From positions 1 through 34,372 of the forward strand of contig JAFAYA010000055.1 of NCBI GenBank assembly GCA_019240635.1: a stretch of 34,372 nt of DNA, in the 5' to 3' direction. Shown one piece after another: positions 1 through 9,964 of the stretch. The translations under genes and the position numbers were made by a program. Source of the stretch: Acidisphaera sp. (GTDB taxonomy: Bacteria > Pseudomonadota > Alphaproteobacteria > Acetobacterales > Acetobacteraceae). The notes beneath the pieces were generated by a model. That model saw only the letters and a program-made list of their open reading frames with translations. It ran no database searches and was not told where the DNA came from. Positions within the stretch are counted from its first letter, which is position 1. Each line of letters opens with the position of its first letter.

Positions 1-186
1 CCCGGCACCTTGCAGGGCACCGTCGACTTCTCCGGCATCGTGCTGGCGAAGGACAACGCGGCGCTCGCCAACGCGGTCCGGCTGGCGCTGGTCAGCCTGA
101 TGCAGGACGGGTCCTACCAGAAAATTCTGGAGGGGTTCGGCATCGGCGAGGACGCGCTGACCCCGGCCGACGTGCCGCCGAGCTGA
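1..186 (+). CDS. Amino-acid-type ABC transporter solute-binding protein, C-terminal fragment
   Basis: Only the last 61 codons are in the window; the reading frame is open from base 1 and ends at TGA 184-186. The fragment reads like the end of a family 3 extracellular solute-binding protein (polar amino acids): a strand ending in G-I-V-L-A-K, then a helix with A-L-x-N-A-V-x-x-A-L and the closing M-Q-D-G-S-Y-Q-K-I-L-E-G-F-G-I motif, which in this family packs at the end of lobe I. Such proteins are periplasmic and deliver ligand to an ABC importer, whose genes would lie outside the window to the left. It converges on the methyltransferase gene with only 12 bases between the two stops. Family assignment is fairly safe; the ligand cannot be told. 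Confidence 0.8.
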   Translation, partial: PGTLQGTVDFSGIVLAKDNAALANAVRLALVSLMQDGSYQKILEGFGIGEDALTPADVPPS

Positions 187-198
187 AGGTCAGCGACC

Positions 199-1008
199 TT
201 ATCGCCTTCTGCCGAGAGTCACGAGGTATTCGCGCGGCGTTGCAATGCCAAGCTCGGTTGCGAACCCCTCGTGGAAGGCGATGAAGTCGCGCTGCAATTG
301 TGCACGGCGCGTTTCATCGAGGCTGGCCGCAAGCGACTTGGTCGGACCATATCCAGTGGAGAACGCCTGCCATGCGGCAGCGCCGTCCCGATCGTAATAT
401 GTCGTGACGCCCTGCTCGAATTTCAGGTCGAACGCGCCGCCCAGGAGTTCCTGCACGCGATCGCGGCTGCCCCAGGCGAACGGCGAAGGCGGCGCGGGTG
501 TGGGCGGAGGCGGCATGTAGGAGCGCATCACCACGAACATCCGATAGACGTTCCCCTCCGGCAGCCACGTTGCCAGACCGATCCGCCCGCCCTTACGACA
601 CACCCTGGCAAGCTCGCCGGCCGCGGCTTCCGGACGGCTGGCGAACATCACGCCGAACGTGGAGACGACCGCGTCGAAGCTGCCGTCGGCGTAGGGGAGT
701 TTTTCTGCGTCGCCGAGCTCGTAGGAGATCTCGAGTCCTCGCGCCTTCGCTCGGGCGCTCGCGGCGGCGAGCAGATCGGACGCGATATCCACGCCGGTGA
801 CCGCCGCGCCGGATCGCGCGAGAAGGCGCGATGTCCAGCCGGTCCCGGTCGCGACGTCGAGAACGCGTTCGCCAGGCCGCGGATCGATTCTGCGCACGCA
901 ATGCTCCAGTGCGCTCGCGATCTGGCCGCTGATTTCGTCATAGGCGTCGCCGCCGGTGCTCCAGACGGCGGCGGGGCGCTGATTGTGCGCTTCGACCGTT
1001 CCTGGCAT
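199..1008 (-). CDS. Class I SAM-dependent methyltransferase (UbiE/Methyltransf_11 type)
   Basis: A 269-residue cytosolic protein with a Rossmann-type methyltransferase core. Motif I is V-L-D-V-A-T-G-T-G-W at about residues 49-58, followed by the acidic end of strand 2 (V-T-G-V-D), then G-D-A-E-K-L-P-Y and F-D-A-V-V-S-T-F-G. These are the SAM-binding landmarks of the UbiE/Methyltransf_11 group. I chose ATG 1008 because GGGAGG sits six bases upstream; the frame stays open for another 21 codons to a weaker upstream start. The C-terminal half carries a proline-rich loop and no recognisable substrate domain, so the substrate is unknown. It lies 144 bases downstream of the esterase gene on the same strand, with a hairpin between, so it may be transcribed separately. 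Confidence 0.85.
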   Translation of the reverse strand: MPGTVEAHNQRPAAVWSTGGDAYDEISGQIASALEHCVRRIDPRPGERVLDVATGTGWTSRLLARSGAAVTGVDIASDLLAAASARAKARGLEISYELGDAEKLPYADGSFDAVVSTFGVMFASRPEAAAGELARVCRKGGRIGLATWLPEGNVYRMFVVMRSYMPPPPTPAPPSPFAWGSRDRVQELLGGAFDLKFEQGVTTYYDRDGAAAWQAFSTGYGPTKSLAASLDETRRAQLQRDFIAFHEGFATELGIATPREYLVTLGRRR

Positions 1009-1107
1009 CGACGTCCCTCCCCTGACGATGCACCAACCAGGGATGGTATCGAAACGAACTCGCCGCCGCAATCTGACCAGTTCGGCATCGGCGATGCCGC
1101 TGTGACC

Positions 1108-1123
1108 CCGGCCGACCGGCCGG
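1108..1123 (-). terminator. GC-rich hairpin after the esterase gene, possible terminator
   Basis: A perfect inverted repeat CCGGCCG-AC-CGGCCGG lies 29 bases past the esterase stop codon and about 100 bases before the methyltransferase start. It has no following T-tract on the minus strand, so it is not a classic intrinsic terminator; it could stop RNA polymerase with Rho or only shape the transcript end. Confidence 0.3.
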
Positions 1124-1152
1124 CGGGCTAAGCGTCCCTCCGTTGGAGTGCG

Positions 1153-2073
1153 TCACTTGGTCGGAAGCGCATGGAAGAACGCCCACACTTCCTCTGCGGT
1201 CTCGATGGCCTGACTGCGGCCGCCGTGGCGTTGCTGCTTCTCACGTTCGGAGAGCGGGAAGAAGGACGGCAGGTGGTGTCCTCCGCCCTCGATGCGCCAG
1301 AAACGCTGCGGCGACGAATCGCGGCATGATGTCCAGTCCACACGCACCGCTTCGGTCGGATCGTCGGGCGCGTGCGCCGGCAGTTCGCGCATGCTCATGC
1401 CGGTGCAGCCGCGCAGCCGGCGCCAGAATTCCAGCGTTTCCGGCACGGACATCAGACGAAAATTGTCGCCCATCCCGCCGTCATAATCCTGCACCAGGTC
1501 GTCGGTGCCGGCCAGGACCAGCAACGGCACCAGGTGCTTCGGGTGGCACTGCTCGGCTTGGCGCTCGACCATGCCGCTGATGAGCGCTGCGAGGCCGGCC
1601 AGGCGGTCGGACATGCTGCAGGCGAGCGTCCAGGCCATCAGCGCGCCGTTCGACACACCGACGGCGTAGACCCGCATCGGGTCCGCCACATGGTCGGCCA
1701 ACAGCTTGTCGAGCAGCGCGCCGATGAAGCCGAAATCGTCTACCACGCCTTGCCCATCCGGCAGCTTGACGGAACGTGTATCCACGTACGACCAACGTCC
1801 GGTCAGGGCCTCCGGATAGACGACGTCGAAGCCCTCGCGGTCGGCGACGTCGTCGAAGGTCCAGCTGCGGCGCAGATCCTCCACCGATTCGCCGAGGCCG
1901 TGCAGGGCGATGACGAGTGGCGCCGGCCCGGTCCGGTTCGGCGCGGCATGCAGAACGTAATGCCGGTGGACGCCCTGATACGGAAAGAGTGCCGCCTCGT
2001 CGGCGCGCGCTCGGTGCATCGGCAGGCCCGGAAGGGACAGGGACAGGAGCACGATGGCGGGCAGCCGCCTCAT
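1153..2073 (-). CDS. Secreted alpha/beta-hydrolase esterase (PHB depolymerase / feruloyl esterase-like)
   Basis: A 306-residue protein with an N-terminal signal peptide: M-R-R, a hydrophobic stretch I-V-L-L-S-L-S-L, and a probable cleavage near A-R-A-D at about residue 25. It should act in the periplasm or outside the cell. The hydrolase fold shows the oxyanion motif L-H-G-L-G-E-S near residue 60, the nucleophile elbow G-V-S-N-G near residue 140, an acid candidate in L-A-G-T-D-D-L, and the catalytic histidine in G-G-G-H-H-L-P. This combination is typical of the LpqC/PHB-depolymerase group, which includes feruloyl esterases. It starts 26 bases after the dehydroshikimate dehydratase gene on the same strand. 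A link to aromatic ester breakdown feeding protocatechuate is possible but is only inferred from that proximity. Confidence 0.82.
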   Translation of the reverse strand: MRRLPAIVLLSLSLPGLPMHRARADEAALFPYQGVHRHYVLHAAPNRTGPAPLVIALHGLGESVEDLRRSWTFDDVADREGFDVVYPEALTGRWSYVDTRSVKLPDGQGVVDDFGFIGALLDKLLADHVADPMRVYAVGVSNGALMAWTLACSMSDRLAGLAALISGMVERQAEQCHPKHLVPLLVLAGTDDLVQDYDGGMGDNFRLMSVPETLEFWRRLRGCTGMSMRELPAHAPDDPTEAVRVDWTSCRDSSPQRFWRIEGGGHHLPSFFPLSEREKQQRHGGRSQAIETAEEVWAFFHALPTK

Positions 2074-2099
2074 CGGGCGGTCGGCATCTGCCGCGACCG

Positions 2100-3965
2100 C
2101 TAGGCCGAAGCGGCCGCCAGTCGCTGCGCCTGCGCGGCCATGCGCACCGACGCATTCGCCGCACCGTATCCCTCATAGCCACGGCGCTCGACGAACTCGA
2201 AGAAGAACCGGTCGGCGAAGCTCGTCGTGTAGGCGTGGCGGAATTCGCCGGTTTCGTCGCGGTCGTACAGCAGATCGAGATCCTGCAGCTCCGTGAGCGC
2301 AGCGTCCTCCAGCCCCCAGCGTGCCGCCAGGTCGTCGTAGTAGTTGGCGGGGATCTGCAGCATCGGCGCGCCGGCTTCGCGCAGCGCAGCCGCGGTGCGA
2401 CGCACGTCGTCGCTCGCCACGGCGATGTGGTGCACGCCGGCGCCGGCATAGGCGGAGACGAAACGGCCGGTCACCGTCTCCCGGCTTTCGGAAATGTTCA
2501 GCGGCAGGCGCACGGTGCCCTCGGCGTTGCGCATGGCGCGGCTGCGAATCAGCCCATGCGGGTCCGGCAGCTCCCAGAGCTGCTCCGGCTGCAGCCCGAA
2601 CACCGTGCGATAGAACAGCACGAAACTGTCCATCCGCCCGGAGGGCAGGGCCTGCGCCACGTGATCGACCCGCATCGTGCCGACATCCTGCGCCGCCTCC
2701 TGCAGCAGGTTGAAATCGTCCTGCCAGATGCTGCGGCCTGAGGGATCGGGCTGCACCAGATAGATCAGCGTGCCGTCCGGCGCGCGCACCGCCGGAATGT
2801 GCCGCTCGCCGGAGCCGGTGCGCTCCTGCCATTCCGGGCAGAGCAGCGCTTTTGCCCGCGCAATCGCCTGGCCGGCGTCATCCACCCGCAACGCCATCGC
2901 GCAGACGGATGGGCCGTGCAGATGGAAATACTCCGCCGCCGCGCTGTCCTGCTCGGCGTTCAGCACCAGGTTGACGTCGCCGTGCCGATACAGCCGCACG
3001 GCCTTCGAGCGATGCGTGCCGGCCTCGTGGAAGCCGAGCTTTTCGAGGAAGCCGGCGAGCGCCTCGCCGCTCGCCTCGTCGACGGCGAACTCCAGGAACT
3101 CGAAGCCGTGCAGCGGCGGCGGCGGCGGCAAGGCTGGGCCACCGGCCTCCGCTTCCACCGCGATCAGCGAGCGCAGGCCGTCGCGCGCCGTCATGCGCGC
3201 CGGGCCGGCGCGAAAATCATCATTGAAAATTTCCAGGCTGAGCGGCCCGCGATAGCCGCAGGCCAGCACCGCGCGGAGGAAGCCCGGCACGTCGAGCGCG
3301 CCCTGGCCGGGAAAATTGCGGAAATGCCGGCTCCAGGCCAGCACGTCCATGCTCAGCCGCGGCGCGTCGGCGAGCTGCACGAAGAACAGCTTTTCGGCGG
3401 GCAGCGCGGCAATTCCGGCGAAGTCGTCGTCCAGCGACAGCGTGTGGAAACTGTCGACGATCAGCCCGAGGGCCGGATGATTGGCCGCCTGGACGATCTT
3501 CCAGGCGTGCGACCATCGATTGACGTGGCGGCCCCAGGCCAGCGCCTCGAAGCCGACGCGCAGACCGCGCCGGGCCGCGCGCTCCGCCATCTCGGCGAGA
3601 TCGGCGGCGGCGCGGGCGTCGTCATCAAGCGCCGAAGGCTGCACGTTGCTGCAGACCAGGATGAGGTCGGTGCCGAGCGCCTGCATCACGTCGAACTTGC
3701 GCTCGGCGCGGTCGAGGTTGCGCCGGCGCTGCGGCTCGGGCATCGCCTCGAAGTCGCGGAATGGCTGGAACAGCGGGATGCTCAGCCCGAGGCCGTCGGC
3801 CATCTGGCGCACCTCGGCGGGCGAACCGTCGAAGGCGAGCAGGTCGGCCTCGAAGATTTCCACGCCGTCGAAGCCGATCGCCGCTGCGGTGTCGAGCTTC
3901 TCCACGAGCGTGCCGCTCAGGCAGACCGTGGCGATCGCCTTGGGAAGGCCGGGAGATCGGGTCAT
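2100..3965 (-). CDS. quiC: 3-dehydroshikimate dehydratase fused to an HPPD-like domain (QuiC type)
   Basis: A 621-residue two-domain protein. Residues 1 to about 280 form a sugar-phosphate isomerase-like TIM barrel; the rest is a vicinal-oxygen-chelate domain like 4-hydroxyphenylpyruvate dioxygenase. This is the bacterial QuiC architecture that converts 3-dehydroshikimate to protocatechuate for the beta-ketoadipate route. Metal-site residues line up as E140, D171, Q197 and E245, each six positions after the E134/D165/Q191/E239 set I recall for the Pseudomonas enzyme. The C-terminal domain keeps an HPPD-like metal triad (D-H-V-A-Q, H-H-I-A, F-F-F-E-F). ATG 3965 has GGAGG eight bases upstream and overlaps the gshB stop as ATGA, so the two are translationally coupled. 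The name 4-hydroxyphenylpyruvate dioxygenase, often given to such proteins, would be misleading because of the N-terminal barrel. Confidence 0.88.
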   Translation of the reverse strand: MTRSPGLPKAIATVCLSGTLVEKLDTAAAIGFDGVEIFEADLLAFDGSPAEVRQMADGLGLSIPLFQPFRDFEAMPEPQRRRNLDRAERKFDVMQALGTDLILVCSNVQPSALDDDARAAADLAEMAERAARRGLRVGFEALAWGRHVNRWSHAWKIVQAANHPALGLIVDSFHTLSLDDDFAGIAALPAEKLFFVQLADAPRLSMDVLAWSRHFRNFPGQGALDVPGFLRAVLACGYRGPLSLEIFNDDFRAGPARMTARDGLRSLIAVEAEAGGPALPPPPPLHGFEFLEFAVDEASGEALAGFLEKLGFHEAGTHRSKAVRLYRHGDVNLVLNAEQDSAAAEYFHLHGPSVCAMALRVDDAGQAIARAKALLCPEWQERTGSGERHIPAVRAPDGTLIYLVQPDPSGRSIWQDDFNLLQEAAQDVGTMRVDHVAQALPSGRMDSFVLFYRTVFGLQPEQLWELPDPHGLIRSRAMRNAEGTVRLPLNISESRETVTGRFVSAYAGAGVHHIAVASDDVRRTAAALREAGAPMLQIPANYYDDLAARWGLEDAALTELQDLDLLYDRDETGEFRHAYTTSFADRFFFEFVERRGYEGYGAANASVRMAAQAQRLAAASA

Positions 3966-4966
3966 GGCAGGAGCCTCCGTTGCGGGGCCAGCTTCGCCTC
4001 GATGCAGTCCCAGATCGCGCCGGCAAGGTTGGTCCCGTCGAAGCGCTGGATTTCCTGGATGCCGGTCGGCGAGGTCACGTTGATCTCCGTCAGCCAGTCG
4101 CCGATCACGTCGATGCCCACGAAGATCAGTCCCTGGGCGCGCAGGGTGGGGCCGATGCGCGCGCAGATCTCGTGGTCGCGCGCGCTCATCGTGCACTTCT
4201 CCGCCCGCCCGCCGACATGCATGTTGGAGCGCGCCTCGCCGGTCGCCGGAACGCGGTTCACCGCGCCGAGCGGCTCGCCATCGACCAGGACGATGCGCTT
4301 GTCGCCGCGCCGGACCGACGCCTCGTATCGCTGGAACATCAGCGGCTCGCGCGAGCGCATGAAGTGCATCTCCAGCAGGGCCGCCAGGTTCTCGTCGTCC
4401 TCGCGGATGCGGAACACGCCGGCGCCGCCGTTGCCGAACAGCGGCTTGACCACGATGTCCTTGTGCTCGATGCGGAAGGCGCGGATCGCCTCGAGGTCCC
4501 AGCTGATCAGCGTGGGCGGCATCAGCTCGGGAAAGTGTGTGACCATGATTTTTTCGGGCGCGTTGCGCACACTGACCGGGTCGTTCACGACCAGCGTGCC
4601 GGGGTGCACGTGCTCGAGCAGGTGCGACGCGGTGATGTACGCCATATCGAAGGGCGGGTCCTGGCGCATCAGCACGACGTCGAGCCGGGCGAGGTCGAGC
4701 AGTTCGCGCTCGCCGAAGCGGTGGTGGTTGCCCTGCTCGCGCCGCACCTGCACCGGGCGGGCGCGGGCCAGCAGCCGCTCCTCCCGCCGCTCGCCCTCGC
4801 GCCTGACGCCCTCGCGCAGCGAGAGGTTCTGCACCTCGTAGTGCCAGAGCGCGTGGCCGCGCGCCTGCGCCTCCAGCATCAGCGCGAAGGTCGAATCGGC
4901 GTCGACCTTGATGGACTCCATCGGGTCCATCTGCACCGCGACCTTCAGCGTGCGCGTGGCGGGCAT
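3962..4966 (-). CDS. gshB: Glutathione synthetase
   Basis: A 334-residue ATP-grasp enzyme joining gamma-glutamylcysteine and glycine to make glutathione in the cytosol, of normal length for bacterial GshB. It begins with the typical V-A-V-Q-M-D-P-M-E-S-I segment. It carries M-R-Q-D-P-P-F-D-M-A-Y-I, the ATP-grasp lysine and glycine loop V-K-P-L-F-G-N-G-G-A-G-V-F, R-x-N-M-H-V-G-G, and the metal-ligand strand E-I-N-V-T-S-P-T-G. ATG 4966 has GAGGA five bases upstream. It follows the SirB1-like gene by 17 bases and overlaps the dehydroshikimate dehydratase start by four bases, so all three are likely cotranscribed. Confidence 0.96.
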   Translation of the reverse strand: MPATRTLKVAVQMDPMESIKVDADSTFALMLEAQARGHALWHYEVQNLSLREGVRREGERREERLLARARPVQVRREQGNHHRFGERELLDLARLDVVLMRQDPPFDMAYITASHLLEHVHPGTLVVNDPVSVRNAPEKIMVTHFPELMPPTLISWDLEAIRAFRIEHKDIVVKPLFGNGGAGVFRIREDDENLAALLEMHFMRSREPLMFQRYEASVRRGDKRIVLVDGEPLGAVNRVPATGEARSNMHVGGRAEKCTMSARDHEICARIGPTLRAQGLIFVGIDVIGDWLTEINVTSPTGIQEIQRFDGTNLAGAIWDCIEAKLAPQRRLLP

Positions 4967-4983
4967 GGCGTCCTCATCGGCGG

Positions 4984-5826
4984 TCAGTTGAGCCGCGTGC
5001 GCAGCTCGTCCATGGCGGCGCGGGCGCGGCTGGCGGCATCGCCGCCGGGTACCAGCGCCAGGAAGCGCTCGAGGCAGTGCAGCGCCGCGGCGACCTGGTC
5101 GAGGCGCTGGTTCATCAGCGCCGCCTCGCGCCAGAGCCCGGCCTCGTCGGGGGCGATCAGCAGCATGTCCTCGACGCAGACCAGCGCCTCCGCCAGTTCG
5201 CCGTTGCGCAGACGGCGGACCTTCAGGTTGTTCTGCAGGCGCAGCAGCACGCTGCGCGCGGGCATCGGCTGCAGCAGGCCGGGCCGCAGTTCAGCCTTCG
5301 AGCCCTCGATGCGCTTGATCAGAGCGCGCAAGTCGCGGGCGTCCAGCGTCAGCCCGCCGGCAAAGACGTCGAGCACCAGCCGGCCGGCCGGCAGCGGCGC
5401 GCCGTCGGCTTCGAGGGCGACCAGGAAGTGGCCGGGGAAATCGACGCCGTGCGCGCCCCAGCCGGCGGCGCGGGCGGCGTGCAGCCAGAGGATACCGAGC
5501 GCTACCGGCAGGCCGCGCCGACGTTCGACGACGCGGATCAGGTTGGCGTTCGCCTCGTCGTCATAGGTTTCGTCGTCCCCGCCGTAGCGGTGGCGGCCGG
5601 CCAGCAGGGAGGCGAGCGCCGCGGCGCGCGCCTCGAGGTTCTCGGCGGGCACCTCGGCGCCGAGGGCGACGGCGTCGCGCGCCAGTTCGGACAGATGGGT
5701 GCGCGCGGCCCGCCAGTCCGCGTGCGGCGCATCGGCCCGGCCGAGCTGCAGCGCGGCGTTGGCGATGTCGATCTCGACGTCCGGCAGCTGGCCGATCGCC
5801 GCCAGCGCCACGCGCGGATCGTTCAT
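4984..5826 (-). CDS. SirB1/transglutaminase-like protein with TPR-like C-terminus
   Basis: A 280-residue cytosolic protein of the SirB1 (YchA-like) family. The N-terminal half has the conserved V-V-E-R-R-R-G-L-P-V-A-L-G segment, then D-F-P-G-H-F-L-V and L-V-L-D-V-F-A-G-G. These correspond to the Cys, His and Asp regions of a transglutaminase fold, but the usual Cys position is Ala, so proteolytic chemistry is unlikely. The C-terminal third (about 180-280) is helical and TPR-like. In enterobacteria the family sits by prmC/prfA; its molecular role is unknown. Here it leads the gshB cluster and starts 88 bases after the thiC stop, so partial read-through from thiC is possible. Confidence 0.85.
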   Translation of the reverse strand: MNDPRVALAAIGQLPDVEIDIANAALQLGRADAPHADWRAARTHLSELARDAVALGAEVPAENLEARAAALASLLAGRHRYGGDDETYDDEANANLIRVVERRRGLPVALGILWLHAARAAGWGAHGVDFPGHFLVALEADGAPLPAGRLVLDVFAGGLTLDARDLRALIKRIEGSKAELRPGLLQPMPARSVLLRLQNNLKVRRLRNGELAEALVCVEDMLLIAPDEAGLWREAALMNQRLDQVAAALHCLERFLALVPGGDAASRARAAMDELRTRLN

Positions 5827-5914
5827 GCTGTGGGCCCGTCCATGCCGCGCAGCATGCGGGGCCGGCGCCGCAACTGCAAGAAGACCGGCAGAAAGCAGCG
5901 CGGCGGCGGGGTGC

Positions 5915-7777
<1,863 letters not shown>

Positions 7778-7794
7778 GAATGTGAGCTGCGGCT

Positions 7795-7919
7795 TCCCGT
7801 CCCTACGCCGGCATGAACCGGATCAGGTTCGTAAGGGTCTCCGCGTTGCGGCGGCGGGGCGGTCGAAACCGGCTGGCCGGCGCGGGCGGTGTCTCAGCCC
7901 CCTAGCGGGGCACCCCTCG
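7795..7919 (-). ncRNA. TPP riboswitch (THI element) upstream of thiC
   Basis: Read on the minus strand, the region has the THI-box landmarks in order: a 5' GGGGTGCCCCGC stem, the pyrimidine-sensor consensus GGGCTGAGA (about 7900-7891), an optional extended P3 arm of GC-rich sequence, then ACCCTTACGAACCTGATC (about 7838-7821), and the closing GCCGGCGTAGGGA. CTGAGA and GAACCTGATC are near-invariant in TPP aptamers. It ends about 60 bases before the thiC start and should reduce ThiC synthesis when TPP is bound. Confidence 0.96.
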
Positions 7920-7929
7920 GAATGGCGCG

Positions 7930-7958
7930 AGACTCGGCGCTCCCCGCGTGGCTGTCAA
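7930..7958 (-). promoter_or_regulatory. Probable thiC promoter
   Basis: A perfect TTGACA (7958-7953) on the minus strand is followed after 17 bases by GAGTCT (7935-7930), a poor -10 match. Transcription would start near 7923, a few bases before the TPP aptamer, which is the expected position. The -35 and the location support the call; the weak -10 limits it. Confidence 0.5.
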
Positions 7959-7963
7959 CCTCC

Positions 7964-7982
7964 CCGGCCGCACTTCGGCCGG
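7964..7982 (-). terminator. Hairpin just after the M20 amidohydrolase gene
   Basis: CCGGCCG and CGGCCGG form a seven-base-pair stem with a five-base loop, 9 bases past the amidohydrolase stop and just before the presumed thiC -35. There is no clear T-tract, so it is a candidate terminator separating the two minus-strand units rather than a certain one. Confidence 0.4.
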
Positions 7983-7991
7983 AGCCGCCGG

Positions 7992-9188
<1,197 letters not shown>

Positions 9189-9329
9189 CGGCTGCTCCTT
9201 CGCGGGACGGGGCCATCATGCGGGCCGCGCCGGTCCCCGGCAAGGTGCGGGCATCGGGCGGCTGATCGGGGCAATTGATCGGGCAGCGGCGACTTGCGAC
9301 AAACGCGCTTGGTCATCGCGGGCCGCCCG

Positions 9330-9872
9330 ATGAAATTCCTGGAACGCTGGCTCTCCGACACCGTCAGCCTGGTCCTGGCACTCGTGCTGGCCCTGCTGGC
9401 GATGCAGGCGCCGGCGCTGACGCGCGACTACGCCGGCGGCCTGCTGCAGGTGGCGCAGGACATCCGGCGCGATATCGACCAGCGGGAGAGCTCGGCGCGG
9501 CAATACTACAACCTCCCGGCGGGCGACGACGATGCGGTGATCGCCGCGCTGCAGACGCGCGAGCCCTCCAACGCCGCGACGCTCGCCCAGTCGATCGGCC
9601 GGGCGCAGGCGCTGCAGACCGGGTATGACCAAATCAGCGCGGCGCCGCCGCTGCTGCAGCCGGTGGTGGCGGCGGGCGACGCGCTGCGCGACGCGCACGG
9701 CTACAAGCGCCCGGTACTGCGGACCGCGCTCGACAACTTTACCCCGCAAATCGTGTTTAGCATGGCGGCGGCGATCTACGGCCTCGCAGGGCTCGTGCTC
9801 GGCACGTTCCTGGGCAGTCTGTTCATTTCGGCCGCAAGCGGGTTCCGCCGCCCAGCGCGCCGAACCTGGTGA
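9330..9872 (+). CDS. DUF2937 family inner-membrane protein
   Basis: A 180-residue protein recognised as DUF2937. An N-terminal hydrophobic segment (about 10-30, L-V-L-A-L-V-L-A-L-L-A) and a C-terminal one (about 145-168, A-A-I-Y-G-L-A-G-L-V-L-G-T-F-L-G) flank a roughly 110-residue soluble domain with likely helices, including D-I-x-R-D-I-D-Q-R and A-R-Q-Y-Y-N. No catalytic motif is visible and the function is unknown. ATG 9330 fits the family's usual short cytoplasmic start; a TTG at 9294 would add 12 residues. No strong Shine-Dalgarno is seen for either. It precedes the cyclopropane synthase gene on the same strand with a 92-base gap. Confidence 0.75.
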   Translation: MKFLERWLSDTVSLVLALVLALLAMQAPALTRDYAGGLLQVAQDIRRDIDQRESSARQYYNLPAGDDDAVIAALQTREPSNAATLAQSIGRAQALQTGYDQISAAPPLLQPVVAAGDALRDAHGYKRPVLRTALDNFTPQIVFSMAAAIYGLAGLVLGTFLGSLFISAASGFRRPARRTW

Positions 9873-9877
9873 TTTTT

Positions 9878-9903
9878 GGACTTGGTGACTTGCGGACTTG
9901 GTG
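9878..9903. repeat. Short direct repeat GGACTTGGTG between the DUF2937 and cfa genes
   Basis: GGACTTGGTG occurs at 9878-9887 and 9894-9903, with a degenerate TGGTGA-T copy at 9868 and GTGACTTG between them. The spacing of 16 bases and the lower GC than the surroundings mark it as a small tandem array of a CAAGTC-type unit (as read on the minus strand). Role unknown. Confidence 0.55.
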
Positions 9904-9964
9904 GCTTTACGTACGCGGCGTCTTGGTTTTCTGATGACAGCATCCGGCGCGACGAGGCAGGGCC

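Noticed and set aside
2799-5566. Two overlapping plus-strand frames of 600-680 codons opposite quiC, gshB and the SirB1-like gene.
   Set aside because: They lie antisense to well-supported genes, have low-complexity composition and show no family resemblance.
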